Assembly: GCF_014337925.2 (NCBI RefSeq)
Contig: NZ_CP143423.1
Location: forward strand, 4,432,501 to 4,496,500
Source: Roseobacter fucihabitans
GTDB lineage: Bacteria; Pseudomonadota; Alphaproteobacteria; Rhodobacterales; Rhodobacteraceae
Length of the DNA: 64,000 nucleotides
Reading direction: 5' to 3'
The translations under genes were made by a program, and so were the position numbers. The notes under the pieces are model-generated. The model saw only the letters and a program-made list of their open reading frames with translations. It was not told where the DNA came from and ran no database searches. Shown here in pieces: positions 46,078 through 55,414 of this stretch (positions are counted from its first letter, which is position 1; each line of letters opens with the position of its first letter).

Positions 46078-46575
46078 ATGACCACTCCACTTAACGTTGT
46101 CGGCGCACCCAAAAACATCTCGTCGGGCGTGCAAAAACCTAAAACCATTGCTGATGGGCTGACGGATGTGTTAGCCGACACATATCGGCTGACTTTCAAG
46201 AGCCACGCGTTCCATTGGAACGTGGAGGGACCATTGTTCTATTCGATCCACAGCCTGACCGAAGAGCATTACGAGAACATGTTTGCGGCTGCCGACAAGC
46301 TGGCCGAGCGGATCAGGGCAATCGGCCAGATGGCCCCGATGTCGATGCATCAGATGATGTCGGCGTCCGTCATCAACGACCCCGAAACCACACCATCGGC
46401 GGGTGAGATGTGCACCATGCTGGCCGACGATCATCAGCGAATTGCGCATCGGCTGCACGCGTTGATCGAGATCGCCGGCGAACAGAATGACCCGGTGACC
46501 GAAGATCTGGCGACCGAGCGTTCCGCCTTTCACGAGCAGGCAGCCTGGATGTTGAGAGCGCTCGCGACCGAATGA
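46078..46575 (+). CDS. dps: Dps-family DNA-protecting ferritin
   Basis: A 165-residue Dps protein that oxidises and stores iron and shields DNA in stress. The ferroxidase helices carry KSHAFHWNVEGPLFYSIH and LTEEHYENMFAAADKLAERIR, the inter-subunit His/Asp/Glu site of Dps. It is in the same direction as DUF1328 and probably shares its EcfG promoter. Confidence 0.93.
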   Translation: MTTPLNVVGAPKNISSGVQKPKTIADGLTDVLADTYRLTFKSHAFHWNVEGPLFYSIHSLTEEHYENMFAAADKLAERIRAIGQMAPMSMHQMMSASVINDPETTPSAGEMCTMLADDHQRIAHRLHALIEIAGEQNDPVTEDLATERSAFHEQAAWMLRALATE

Positions 46576-46614
46576 GACCAAGGTCCGGCGCAAATTTGTT
46601 GCGCCGGGCCATTT

Positions 46615-47421
46615 TTACTTCAGCGTCGCGGTCGAGGCAAAGAACATGGCCTGGCTGACCGCGGAGAGTATCTGAGCCTCTTGGAAAGGTTTGGAGATCA
46701 GGAAAGCAGGTTCCGGCCGGTCGCCCGTCAACAAGCGCTCCGGGAACGCAGTGATGAAGATCACGGGCACATCCATGAGTTCCAGCAGATCATTGACCGC
46801 ATCAATACCAGAGGAGTTGTCCGCCAATTGAATATCAGCGAGGATCAGATCGGGACTATGTTCTTTGCCAAGAGCAAGCGCTTCGGTGTGGGTCCGCGCA
46901 ACACCCGTAACTTCGTGCCCGAGACTGGTGACAATGGCTTGAATATCGGCTGCAATAATGGGTTCATCTTCGATGATCATGACCCGGCCCGTTACACTGC
47001 TTGCCAGCTCGGTATTGGCTGTCGCGATCAGGTGGCGGACCTTCTTGACGTCGATTTGCATGATCTTCGCTATGTTGACCGGGGTGAACTCTTCGATCGT
47101 GCGCAACAGCAGCGCCTCGCGCGAATTGGCGGTGAGTTTGGCAAGTAATCCGTGCGCGCGGCTACGCACGGTGTCTTCGGGATCTGTCAGTGCCTGGCCA
47201 CTGGTGGACCAGATTGAGTGAAAACACTTGAATAGGTTCACCTTCATTGGGTCGTCATTCTCAAATGGCGATCTGTCTTTCAGAATGGCTTCGAGCGTGG
47301 CAACGGTGTACTGATCGCCGCGCGATTGAGAGCCAGTCAACGCTCTTGCATACCTGCGAAGATACGGAAGCTCGGCGGCCAGTAATTCGGAAAAGCTCGC
47401 CTGCGCGGTGGTGTCGCTCAT
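46615..47421 (-). CDS. phyR: PhyR, anti-anti-sigma response regulator of the general stress response
   Basis: A 268-residue protein. Residues ~1-140 are a sigma-like domain (SELLAAELPYLRRYARALTGS, ALLLRTIEEFTPVNIAKIM) that mimics EcfG and binds NepR. Residues ~145-262 are a receiver with acidic pair EDE, phosphoacceptor Asp196, Thr224 and Lys244. When phosphorylated it sequesters NepR and frees EcfG. The ATG at 47421 is chosen because the family begins there; it faces nepR across a palindromic promoter region. Confidence 0.95.
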   Translation of the reverse strand: MSDTTAQASFSELLAAELPYLRRYARALTGSQSRGDQYTVATLEAILKDRSPFENDDPMKVNLFKCFHSIWSTSGQALTDPEDTVRSRAHGLLAKLTANSREALLLRTIEEFTPVNIAKIMQIDVKKVRHLIATANTELASSVTGRVMIIEDEPIIAADIQAIVTSLGHEVTGVARTHTEALALGKEHSPDLILADIQLADNSSGIDAVNDLLELMDVPVIFITAFPERLLTGDRPEPAFLISKPFQEAQILSAVSQAMFFASTATLK

Positions 47422-47448
47422 TTTTTTTGACCTTTTTGTAGTTTTCGT

Positions 47449-47480
47449 GGAACCAACCGCTCGTGAGCTCAGTTGGTTCC
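47449..47480. promoter_or_regulatory. 32-bp perfect-arm palindrome with divergent EcfG-like promoters (phyR / nepR-ecfG)
   Basis: Arms GGAACCAAC (47449-47457) and GTTGGTTCC (47472-47480) are perfect complements. Each strand thus reads GGAAC, 17 bases, and a GTT-type -10 (AGTT on plus, GGTT on minus). This places one EcfG -35 facing each direction, with phyR 34 bases and nepR about 50 bases away. Confidence 0.7.
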
Positions 47481-47522
47481 GGTCAAGCAGGTATTTTTTT
47501 CGAGATGAGGCGCGGGACACAG

Positions 47523-47687
47523 ATGGCAAGCAAGCAAGACACTGGAAAATCAAAAAGAGACGAATTTATTGATCAAAACCTGAAGAAGGTTTTTTCCGAA
47601 CTCGAAACTGATGACATGCCGGATCAGATCATGGATTTGCTGTCGGTCCTGCGCGCGCAGGACGAAGAGTTGAAGGCCAAGAAATGA
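47523..47687 (+). CDS. nepR: NepR, anti-sigma factor of EcfG
   Basis: A 54-residue helical protein (DEFIDQNLKKVFSELETDDMPDQIMDLLSVL) matching the NepR core that binds EcfG and, competitively, PhyR. The ATG at 47523 is used rather than the longer frame from 47463, which lacks homology. The stop overlaps the ecfG start as ATGA. Confidence 0.9.
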   Translation: MASKQDTGKSKRDEFIDQNLKKVFSELETDDMPDQIMDLLSVLRAQDEELKAKK

Positions 47688-48238
47688 GTGATCTGGATCC
47701 AAGGGATGAGCTGGTGACCCATTTGCCGGCCTTGCGGGCTTTTGCCCTGAGTCTGACGCGCAATCGCGCAACGGCCGATGACATGATGCAGGACACGGTG
47801 CTCAAGGCGTGGTCGAACATGGATAAATTCCAACGCGGCACCAACATGCGCGCATGGCTGTTCACAATCCTGCGAAATAACTTCTATTCGTCCCGCCGCA
47901 AACTAAACCGCGAAGTGGCAGACATAGACAACGTCTTTGCCGAGACACTGTCGGTCAAGCCCGACCATGACGGCCGTATGCAGATGGCCGACTTCAAGCA
48001 CGCACTGAACCAATTGCCGGATGAGCAGCGCGAAGCGTTGGTCCTCGTGGGAGCATCGGGTTTTGCCTATGAAGAGGCCGCAGAGATGTGCGGAGTTGCA
48101 ACTGGTACGATCAAAAGCCGGGTGAACCGCGCCCGCGCAAAGCTGACGGAGTTGCTGCACCTTGATGACGACGAGGCGCTGGAATTGACCGATAGTGCAA
48201 CGATGGCCGTGGTCGGAAATCCTGGGCTGCCGGCGTGA
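47684..48238 (+). CDS. ecfG: EcfG, general stress response sigma factor
   Basis: A 184-residue ECF15-type sigma factor. Region 2 includes RNRATADDMMQDTVLKAWSNMDKFQRGTN (split) and FTILRNNFYSSRRK; region 4 is LPDEQREALVLVGASGFAYEEAA with GVATGTIKSRVNRAR. It lies directly after nepR, the standard order. Its stop overlaps the kinase start. It is the predicted activator of the GGAAC/CGTT promoters at 42.6 and 45.7-45.8 kb. Confidence 0.93.
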   Translation: MSDLDPRDELVTHLPALRAFALSLTRNRATADDMMQDTVLKAWSNMDKFQRGTNMRAWLFTILRNNFYSSRRKLNREVADIDNVFAETLSVKPDHDGRMQMADFKHALNQLPDEQREALVLVGASGFAYEEAAEMCGVATGTIKSRVNRARAKLTELLHLDDDEALELTDSATMAVVGNPGLPA

Positions 48239-49941
48239 AGCAAGGGCACTGGTACAACAGTCTGAGGGTGCTGATTGTCGCCCTCATGACGCTTGCGCTG
48301 TTTCCATTGGGGGCGGTCGCGATTTACCAGACCAACCGGGTCGCAGCTGAGGCTGAGCAGAATGCCCGACTTGCGCTGCTTGCGATCACCGGCGACGCCG
48401 CCAAAGTCGAAGAACTCTTGATCGAGCGCGCATTTGGCGCTGCCCGTGTCTTGGCCGCCACGGCCGAAAATTACATCAGTGCCCCTTCAAAGTGCACACG
48501 GGATTTTGCCCGATTTGTCGAAAACGATCCGCGCTACAGCTTTATCGGCATTTTGCCGGTATCGGGTCTGATGATATGTTCCTCGTCCGGAGCTGAATAC
48601 GACTTTTCTGAATTTCCGGGGTTCGCGCAGAGGATGAAAGACCAAGTCCCGGCCATCGAAGTGAATACGAGTGCGCCACTAAGCGGGACGTCGGTTTTCA
48701 TTGTGTCCGAACCCTTCGAAGTTGCTGGCGCGTTTGCCGGCTTCGTTTCGATCTCGATTCCGCATGCTGGTTTGCCTGATACGCCGGACAGCCTGAAGGA
48801 TCTTGGCTTGGAAGAGTTGATGACCCTCAACAGCGATGGGCAGGTTCTTACGGCCAGATCAGATATGGACACCGCGCTTGCGGAATTGCCCTCCGAAGAG
48901 GAGATTACAAGTCTATTGATTTCCGGCAACACGGCATTTCAAAGCCAGAACCAACTGGGCGAGAGCCGTAGATACACCGTCGTACCGATCCAAGGCAGCC
49001 CTGTAACCGTACTGGGCGTATGGCGGACAGGCGACGGTTTGGCGCGGCAAGTGGCCGGGGTCGTGCGCCCATGGCTTTTTCCTGTTCTGATGTGGTTTGC
49101 CAGCATGTGTGTTGCGATGCTGTCGATGTACATGCTTGTGTTGCGCCACCTGACCAAGCTGCGTGAGCGCATGGGTGACTTTGCCGACAACCGCGATGTC
49201 CAAATTGGGAAAGACCTTGGGCCGGTGCCAAATGAATTGGCGGAACTGTACGGTCATTTTGATAGCATGACAGACACAGTGCTGCGTGAGGAAGCCGCGC
49301 TAGAAGATAGCTTGCGTGAAAAAAATGTGCTGATCAAAGAAGTGCATCACCGGGTTAAAAACAACCTGCAACTGATCTCTTCGATCATGAATATGCAAAT
49401 CCGCACGGCTGAGCACGATGAGACGAGAACGGTTTTGTCCCGCCTGCAAGACCGGGTGCTAAGCCTCGCCACCATCCACCGTGACTTATACCAATCACAG
49501 CACGGGGGCATGGTAAACGTTGGCTCGCTTGTGTCCCAAGTCATTGAAAACTCGCTTGAGGTTGCCGTTTCCTCTCAAGAGGACATTGATGTTGAGACAG
49601 AAATCGATCCGATCTTACTCTACCCAGATCAGGCCGTGCCGCTGTCGCTTTTGGTGGCAGAGGGGGTCACCAACGCGATGAAGTATCTGGGAAGTGCAGA
49701 GGGTCAGAAGCCATCGATATCTCTGATGCTCAAGCAATCGGGTGATGACTGCGCACTGAGAATATCAAACACCGTCAGAACATCAAAAACAGTTGAAAGC
49801 ACGGGCCTCGGAGCGCAGTTGATGAATGCGTTTGCAATTCAGCTTGGCGGCAAAATGGAGACCGAAGATTTGACAGATCAATTCACAATGTCGGTCGCAT
49901 TCAAGATCGTCGATTTTGTGCCTGATGCTCGGGACTTCTGA
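48235..49941 (+). CDS. HisKA_2/HWE-type sensor histidine kinase of the stress response
   Basis: A 568-residue membrane kinase. One helix near residues 13-30 and another near 280-300 bracket a periplasmic sensor domain with two cysteines. A HAMP-like linker follows. The phosphotransfer box EVHHRVKNNLQLIS starts near residue 370, as in the HisKA_2 family, and an HWE-like ATPase domain ends the protein (LLVAEGVTNAMKY, STGLGAQLMNAFA). Start GTG overlaps the ecfG stop. It most likely phosphorylates PhyR. Confidence 0.9.
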   Translation: MKQGHWYNSLRVLIVALMTLALFPLGAVAIYQTNRVAAEAEQNARLALLAITGDAAKVEELLIERAFGAARVLAATAENYISAPSKCTRDFARFVENDPRYSFIGILPVSGLMICSSSGAEYDFSEFPGFAQRMKDQVPAIEVNTSAPLSGTSVFIVSEPFEVAGAFAGFVSISIPHAGLPDTPDSLKDLGLEELMTLNSDGQVLTARSDMDTALAELPSEEEITSLLISGNTAFQSQNQLGESRRYTVVPIQGSPVTVLGVWRTGDGLARQVAGVVRPWLFPVLMWFASMCVAMLSMYMLVLRHLTKLRERMGDFADNRDVQIGKDLGPVPNELAELYGHFDSMTDTVLREEAALEDSLREKNVLIKEVHHRVKNNLQLISSIMNMQIRTAEHDETRTVLSRLQDRVLSLATIHRDLYQSQHGGMVNVGSLVSQVIENSLEVAVSSQEDIDVETEIDPILLYPDQAVPLSLLVAEGVTNAMKYLGSAEGQKPSISLMLKQSGDDCALRISNTVRTSKTVESTGLGAQLMNAFAIQLGGKMETEDLTDQFTMSVAFKIVDFVPDARDF

Positions 49942-50084
49942 TGCAACATGGCCCTGCGCGGCCGTGTTGCACAGATCAGAGTCAACTCGGAACGCGCCCT
50001 AGCTGAGATAGAATTCAGGCGGTGCGTTCGAAACGTGACCGACCAGGTTCGGTCATTCGATCATTCGGTTTAGAACCTGCACAC

Positions 50085-50960
50085 CAATCACCTCCGACAC
50101 ACGCGGGCAGCGGCGCAAAACGGGCGCGCAGGGCTCATCAGCGGCCGGTGCGTCCTGACCTTCGTCGATCATCGCGTCATCGTCTTCGGCCACGGCGACC
50201 AGCAGGTCTTCGAGCGCCGGTTCCAGCTGCTTGATCTTCTCTGAGGATTTGCCAAAAGCCAGTTTCTGGAGTTTGGCGATCCGCAGCCGAAGGGCCTGAA
50301 CCGGTTGATCGTGGACCCGCAAGGTCGCTGTGATCCTGGCGTTCTCTGCCTGCAATTCCGCGATCATCGCCTTCAAAACAGCGGGATCATCCGTTTGCCC
50401 GGCAGGGCATTGCGCGAAGCCAATATCCCGAGAGGGGGAGAGGTTTTCAGCAGGTTTCGACAGGCGTCTGATTACCAGAAAGCAGGCCAAAGCACCATAT
50501 AAATAACGCAAATACAGACGCAAAATCACCCCACACGCGCAGGCGGAGCCCCCCCAATCCAGACGCCGCCAGTCGATCGAGCATCGCGAGCTGCGCTGAC
50601 GTCATCCGCACAGCCCCGTCTTGGGCGCTTGGCCACGGGAAACGGCAACGTTCCAGCACCTTGTAACAGAGACAAAAGCCCTGGCCATCCCAATACAGCA
50701 GCTTGATCCGATCCCCACGCCGCCCCCGGAACGCAAACACGGCACCACTGGCAGGCTTCTGCCGCCACGCGTAAATTTGTTGTCGCCTTATCTCATGGCG
50801 CTGCGCCACCTGTGTAACGCTCGCCCCACCAACCCCAACCGACATGACAATCTCGAGCTTGTGATCACCATGCCAGAAGCGTCGTCGCTCAGCCCCAATA
50901 AGTTCACCACAAATCACAAATCCCGCATAAAAGACGTCGCTAATGACGTCTTTAAACACA
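50085..50960 (-). pseudogene. IS66-family remnant: tnpA-tnpB deletion fusion and tnpC fragment
   Basis: The minus strand carries, in order, a TnpA part (GELIGAERRRFWHGDHKLEI, QVAQRHEIRRQQIYAWR) joined directly to a TnpB part (SGAVFAFRGRRGDRIKLLYWDG). A tnpC part follows (DDPAVLKAMIAELQAENARI, IAKLQKLAFGKSSEKI, APVLRRCPRVS). The end of TnpA and the start of TnpB are deleted and fused in frame. TnpC is cut after ~100 codons. A palindromic element lies at its start. Confidence 0.82.
50396..50437 (+). repeat. Palindromic element, family 1, at start of IS66 tnpC
   Basis: About 41 bases with TGCCCGGCAG, stem GGCATTGC/GCCAATATCCC (imperfect) and CGAGAGGGGG. It lies just before DDPAVLKAM of tnpC. 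Confidence 0.7.
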
Positions 50961-51312
50961 TCTCTCAGATCATCGCGTCGTTATCAGGCAGGCCGTGCCA
51001 ATCAAGCGGTTGCGACAAAGAGGCTGGTCTGGCCATCTTCTTCGACCGTGACCACCACGTCATTGAGGTCGCCAGCTCTGAATGCATTGCGTAGGTGGCA
51101 TAAGACTGCGACTTCCCACAAGGGATATCCGATCGCCAGCGATCTGAACGGCTTCGCTCAGAGGCGCTCATCTTTATGCGCTTGCAACAACGCTGATCCC
51201 AATGGCAACCTACGTGATTCCGGAAAAAGAATCCTCGTAGCTTAGCGTAGGACCCTGCACTCCCCTGCATCAAACCCCTGATTGCACGGTTGAAGCCTTA
51301 CTCGCCAAAGTC
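50961..51312. other. IS-flanking rubble without a recognisable gene
   Basis: About 350 bases between the IS66 remnant and an IS5 fragment. One minus-strand frame (FRAGDLNDVVVTVEEDGQTS) looks protein-like but is broken by stops and is not assignable. No repeat or RNA gene was recognised. Confidence 0.35.
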
Positions 51313-51480
51313 TTGGTAAACTCGCGTGAATATAGACGCGTCCCGAGCAAGATTATCTTCGTGAACCCCAATGGTTTACGGTGGCGGAAGACGCCGTCGC
51401 AATACGGCCCGCCAAAGATGCTATACAACAGATCGGTACGCTTGAGCCGCAAGGGTGTATTAGCCGCTATGAATGATGAA
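51313..51480 (+). pseudogene. IS5-family transposase fragment
   Basis: About 55 codons matching the N-terminal region of IS427-type transposases (KIIFVNPNGLRWRKTPSQYG, PPKMLYNRSVRLSRKGV). Neither start nor catalytic part is present. It is a different IS5 copy from the one at 38 kb. Confidence 0.7.
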
Positions 51481-51565
51481 TTCGCCCCGGTTACGTCCCG
51501 GGCTCTGAATTTATTGATGCGGCCTTTCGTTTGAATGCCAAGGGGCTTTTGCCCCCTAGTGCTGA

Positions 51566-51720
51566 CTACCGACGTCGTGGATTATAAAATCCATTAATGT
51601 GTTGGAATATCGCAGTTTCCGCTTGTCGCCTCGTTTCCCATCGATTGCGCCAGATCATCTCTGCCTTGAGTGATTTGAAGAAGCTCTCACCGATGGAACA
51701 ATCGCAGCAATTACATTTTC
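51566..51720 (-). pseudogene. IS3-family orfB C-terminal fragment
   Basis: About 50 codons matching the end of IS3-type transposases: CSIGESFFKSLKAEMIWRNR, then RRQAETAIFQHINGFYNPRRR. The preceding catalytic core is missing. A short GC-rich hairpin with TTTT loop (51540-51557) follows it. Confidence 0.75.
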
Positions 51721-51856
51721 CGCTCGCCCACTGACTGGCAAGGACGTAGGATGCGTATGTCCACATGCACGAGGGGATAAGCAGCGGTTACTTTGCATCG
51801 ATTTTAAGTGCCTGTAAAATTGCACCATGCCAACCCTCGAAACGAATTCCAGAGCA

Positions 51857-53209
51857 TTACCTTTCAGATAAGGATTGGTCTTGAATCCGGCGGACTGGGT
51901 GCAGCAGATAGCTCAATATCGTTCGCTCACCTGTGAGGATATCTGCAGAAACAGTCATGCCAGGCCTAACGGCGACCGGCTGATTACTCATGGGTACCGT
52001 GGTGGGCAAATTCACCGTCACTCGATATACAATGTCTCCGGCATCGCTGATGAAGCTTGTCGGTGAAACTTCGGAAATCTGGGCAGAAATAGCTCCAAAC
52101 CGTGTGAAGTCATAACTGATAACCTTTAGTTTTACGTCCATCCCTTGCCGGATTGATCCAATCCGGTCAGCAGAAACATTAATCACAGCGCGATATTCTG
52201 TACCAGGAGGCACGATTTCCGCGATCACATCGCCCGGGGCAATCACCTCATTTGGATTTGAAACTTCCAGTCGTTGAAGCTTGCCTCCATTCACTGTGCG
52301 CACGTTTGCTCTTTCAATGCGGGCTTCGGCATCGGCTGCGGATTGTCGTAAAGCGACAAGCTCGGCTTCGATCTTTGTCCAGCGTGCGGCCGCGTCTCGA
52401 CGACGTTGCGCCAGCAGTTCTTCACGACGCTGTGCATTTTCTCCGCGTGCAAGTTTAAGCTCTGCCCGACGCCCATCATCTTCCTCCATGGATCCAGTCA
52501 ATTGCAAAGCTTCGCGTTCCAAACGCTCTCTATCGATCAGCCGGACCGATCCACTTGTCGAGTAGTTTTGGTACCTTTCAAGTTGTTGTTCGACAATTTG
52601 GTACTCTGCAGCTAAAATTTCATCTCGAATTTCTGCAGTTTCTATCTGCGCGACCAGTCGCAAATCCTCCAAGATCATTCGATCAAGCTGCGCGATCAGG
52701 AACATTTGCTCGGTCCAGAATGCTTCTGAAGCGGCATCGCCAGTGCCCCGTTCCACCGGCATTGTGCGGCCGTCTGCGTGTAAAAGGAAACGTACCCTCT
52801 CGCTTTCGTCTTCAAGCGTTGTGATCCGGCTTGAGATTGACTGTAGCTCCCGATCTATATGGTCGGTGTCCAGTCGTAAGAGCAGACCGCCCGCCAGAAG
52901 AACTTCACTGCCCTGCACCATAAGCTCGCGCACGACCCCACCGTCAGGATGCTCGATACGTTCTATTCGTCCCTTTGGTTCGATAGTTCCGGTGCCAGTG
53001 ACTTTCTCCTGAACTTGGACCTGCCCAGCCCAAACGATAGCGAATGTAAGCAAAGCGGTACAGATTGCGATGGTCCAACGTGCAGCGCCGCTATCGCGGA
53101 TATCTTCCAGCGCCGCATGCGCAAAAAGTGAAGAGTCCGTGTCACGCGTGTGGTTTTTTTTTGGTGTGCTTTTTGCGACCGATGAGGCGGAAGGAAGACG
53201 ATTGGTCAT
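51857..53209 (-). CDS. HlyD-family adaptor of a type I secretion system
   Basis: A 450-residue periplasmic adaptor with a single N-terminal membrane helix (WTIAICTALLTFAIVWAG near 45-62). Lipoyl-like halves flank a long coiled coil (about 120-320), followed by beta-barrel segments (VIAPGDVIAEIVPPGTEYRA, VRPGMTVSADILTGERTIL). These are the features of the PrtE/HlyD type. It is the last gene of a three-gene minus-strand operon and overlaps the upstream ABC gene by 4 bases. No TolC-like gene is in the window. Confidence 0.9.
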   Translation of the reverse strand: MTNRLPSASSVAKSTPKKNHTRDTDSSLFAHAALEDIRDSGAARWTIAICTALLTFAIVWAGQVQVQEKVTGTGTIEPKGRIERIEHPDGGVVRELMVQGSEVLLAGGLLLRLDTDHIDRELQSISSRITTLEDESERVRFLLHADGRTMPVERGTGDAASEAFWTEQMFLIAQLDRMILEDLRLVAQIETAEIRDEILAAEYQIVEQQLERYQNYSTSGSVRLIDRERLEREALQLTGSMEEDDGRRAELKLARGENAQRREELLAQRRRDAAARWTKIEAELVALRQSAADAEARIERANVRTVNGGKLQRLEVSNPNEVIAPGDVIAEIVPPGTEYRAVINVSADRIGSIRQGMDVKLKVISYDFTRFGAISAQISEVSPTSFISDAGDIVYRVTVNLPTTVPMSNQPVAVRPGMTVSADILTGERTILSYLLHPVRRIQDQSLSER

Positions 53210-55410
53210 ACGGCTTGATCCTTCTTTTCCTGTTTGAATTTTGTGCTCGTGCGCCCTCCCGCTATCTGCAGAACCGCGTCAGAACTGCGCACCATGCTTG
53301 GACGATGGGTAACAATTAGACTCGTCATTTCATGCTGTCGGCGCTTCAGCGCGCCAATTATGGCAATGTCTATTTCTGGCTCGACGTCTTCGGAAGCTTC
53401 GTCCAGCAGGAGCACGGATGGCATGCTCATCAGCGCCTGAGCAACGGCAACCGCCGTTCGCACACCTCCCGAGAGCCATGTAACGTCAAGACTGGGGTCG
53501 ATGCGGGTGTGGATGCCCCTGGGCAGTTTCTTGAGAAGTCGCGAAAGGCCAACTTCGGCCAATATCGTCTCGATCTGGTCATCGGAGAACAGCGGATCAA
53601 TAAACCTCAAGTTTTGGGCAAACGTCCCGTAGATCAGTAAAGGACGTTGTGGCACAAGAACGATATGCCGCCCAAGTTCTTGGCTGGACATTTCGGAGAG
53701 GTTTACGCTGTCAAGTCGAACACTGCCGGCCTGTGGTTGGATTTGGCCCGAAAGCACGCCTAGTAGCGCTGATTTTCCAGACCCGGAAACGCCTACCACC
53801 GAAACAATCAGTCCTTTGGGGATTTCCAGGGAAACTCCCGCAAGTATGGGAGCGTGCGTATTCGGTCCGCGCAAGACCAAGTTCGCGGCTGTCACTCTTG
53901 CAGCTTTGTTCTCCATTTTTTCCATTTCAGGAAGGTTGTCTTCTTCTGCAAAACGCATCATCATGTCGACCTGCCGGAAAAGTCGTTTGAGGTCTCCAAT
54001 TTTTGGAATGATCAACAAACCCTGCTGCAAAGGAGCAACTGCGCGCCACGTCAGCATCGTAACAGCAACCAACTCGCCGCCGCTCAAGACACCTGCAATA
54101 GCCCTCTCCGCCCCAATGAAGATAACACTTGTCGCAGCGGTTGGCAGGAAAAGATAGGATATCGCTTCCAGGCCAGAAGCTGCGCTGGCGAGGCGAAACC
54201 GCGCGGCGACAACTCTGCTAATGGCGCGTTCTGCTTTTTCGGTCCAGGTCCAAGCCAACCCATTTTGGGCAAGAACATCACGTTTTTCGATCAGTTCAGT
54301 CTGGAGCCGTGTCAAGTGATTACGTGCGGCAGAAAGTTGCGCGGCACGTCGTATTAGAGCCGGAACGATACACAGCCCTGCGATAAAAAACATGACAACT
54401 ACGCCCAGCAAGACAAGCGCCAACATGGGCGAAAAAATGGTGATCGCACCAATCATGATTAAAGTACCCGGAATTTCGAGTGCTATAAGAGCAAAAGGGC
54501 CAGCAAAAATGTCGCGCATGCCCTCCAGTTCGCGCAATCTTGCTGTCTGTTCGCCAAGCGGTGCCTGATCAATCATTTGTCGTGGCAGTTTCAGCAATTT
54601 CGCGAATAAGGCACCGCCAAGTAGAAATTCAAAACGTCCAGACACCCTGCCAAGTAGGCGCGCTTTCAACATTCGAAAGCTCAAGTCGAACAAGAACAGC
54701 GCCCCCGCCGCGGCAAGTACTGCGCCAATGACTTTGGATTGTTGCCCGGTCACTGCGAGATCAAACAAGAAAATAACCATGATTGAGAACAGGACTGTCA
54801 AGCCGCCGCTCAACAGTGTGAGGAGCATTGCAAGTCGCAGGTCCGGTGCGAGCCTGGAAAATGCCCCAGATGTAAACTGTTCCTGCGTGTTAGGACGATC
54901 GCGCATATCCAGTTTTGGATCTGGCATGAAATGCACGAACTCATATTTCTTTGTCGGGTTGAATAAGCGGACGTTGGTTGGTTTTTCACCCACGCCGGGT
55001 CGCGCCATTGCCAGTACGTTACACTCAATCGTCTTGATCGCCCAAAGCTGTTTGCCTGGCCCCACCATCAGGCCGGCGACGCTATCATTTGGAATATTGC
55101 TCGAATGCAACTTTTGTGAGCGGCATTCGAAACCGAGATTGCGCATAAGCCCACGCAGTGCGTAGGGATCCAATCGGTCGATAAGATATGGCATGGCACC
55201 CGCCAAGCGGTTGGCGTCTGGAATCCAGCCAAGACGCTCCAGCAGCGTCAGAAGCAACCTCGCATCCTGTGAATCCATGGGTTTGCCAGAGATATTTCCT
55301 GACAGCAGCCCATCCAGAATGCGATCATACTCCCAGTCCAAGGTCGCACGTTGACTGGCATCGTCGCGCGTGGTGACCCGATATTGCGGTTTCAGGATGA
55401 AAGGCATCAT
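53206..55410 (-). CDS. Type I secretion ABC transporter with inactive C39-like domain
   Basis: A 734-residue exporter. The first ~145 residues are a C39-peptidase-like domain without the catalytic cysteine, as in substrate-binding CLD domains. Six membrane helices follow (about 190-430) and then an ATPase domain: Walker A GVSGSGKSALLG, a variant signature LSGGVRTA (Val-Arg for Gln-Arg), Walker B VLLLDEASEDV and H-loop VTHRP. It is transcribed just after a partner ABC gene (5-base gap). Confidence 0.88.
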   Translation of the reverse strand: MMPFILKPQYRVTTRDDASQRATLDWEYDRILDGLLSGNISGKPMDSQDARLLLTLLERLGWIPDANRLAGAMPYLIDRLDPYALRGLMRNLGFECRSQKLHSSNIPNDSVAGLMVGPGKQLWAIKTIECNVLAMARPGVGEKPTNVRLFNPTKKYEFVHFMPDPKLDMRDRPNTQEQFTSGAFSRLAPDLRLAMLLTLLSGGLTVLFSIMVIFLFDLAVTGQQSKVIGAVLAAAGALFLFDLSFRMLKARLLGRVSGRFEFLLGGALFAKLLKLPRQMIDQAPLGEQTARLRELEGMRDIFAGPFALIALEIPGTLIMIGAITIFSPMLALVLLGVVVMFFIAGLCIVPALIRRAAQLSAARNHLTRLQTELIEKRDVLAQNGLAWTWTEKAERAISRVVAARFRLASAASGLEAISYLFLPTAATSVIFIGAERAIAGVLSGGELVAVTMLTWRAVAPLQQGLLIIPKIGDLKRLFRQVDMMMRFAEEDNLPEMEKMENKAARVTAANLVLRGPNTHAPILAGVSLEIPKGLIVSVVGVSGSGKSALLGVLSGQIQPQAGSVRLDSVNLSEMSSQELGRHIVLVPQRPLLIYGTFAQNLRFIDPLFSDDQIETILAEVGLSRLLKKLPRGIHTRIDPSLDVTWLSGGVRTAVAVAQALMSMPSVLLLDEASEDVEPEIDIAIIGALKRRQHEMTSLIVTHRPSMVRSSDAVLQIAGGRTSTKFKQEKKDQAV

Positions 55411-55414
55411 CTAT

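Noticed and set aside
50961-51312. Protein-like minus-strand frame containing DLNDVVVTVEEDGQTS
   Set aside because: It is broken by stops and could not be tied to any family, so it is not reported as a gene.
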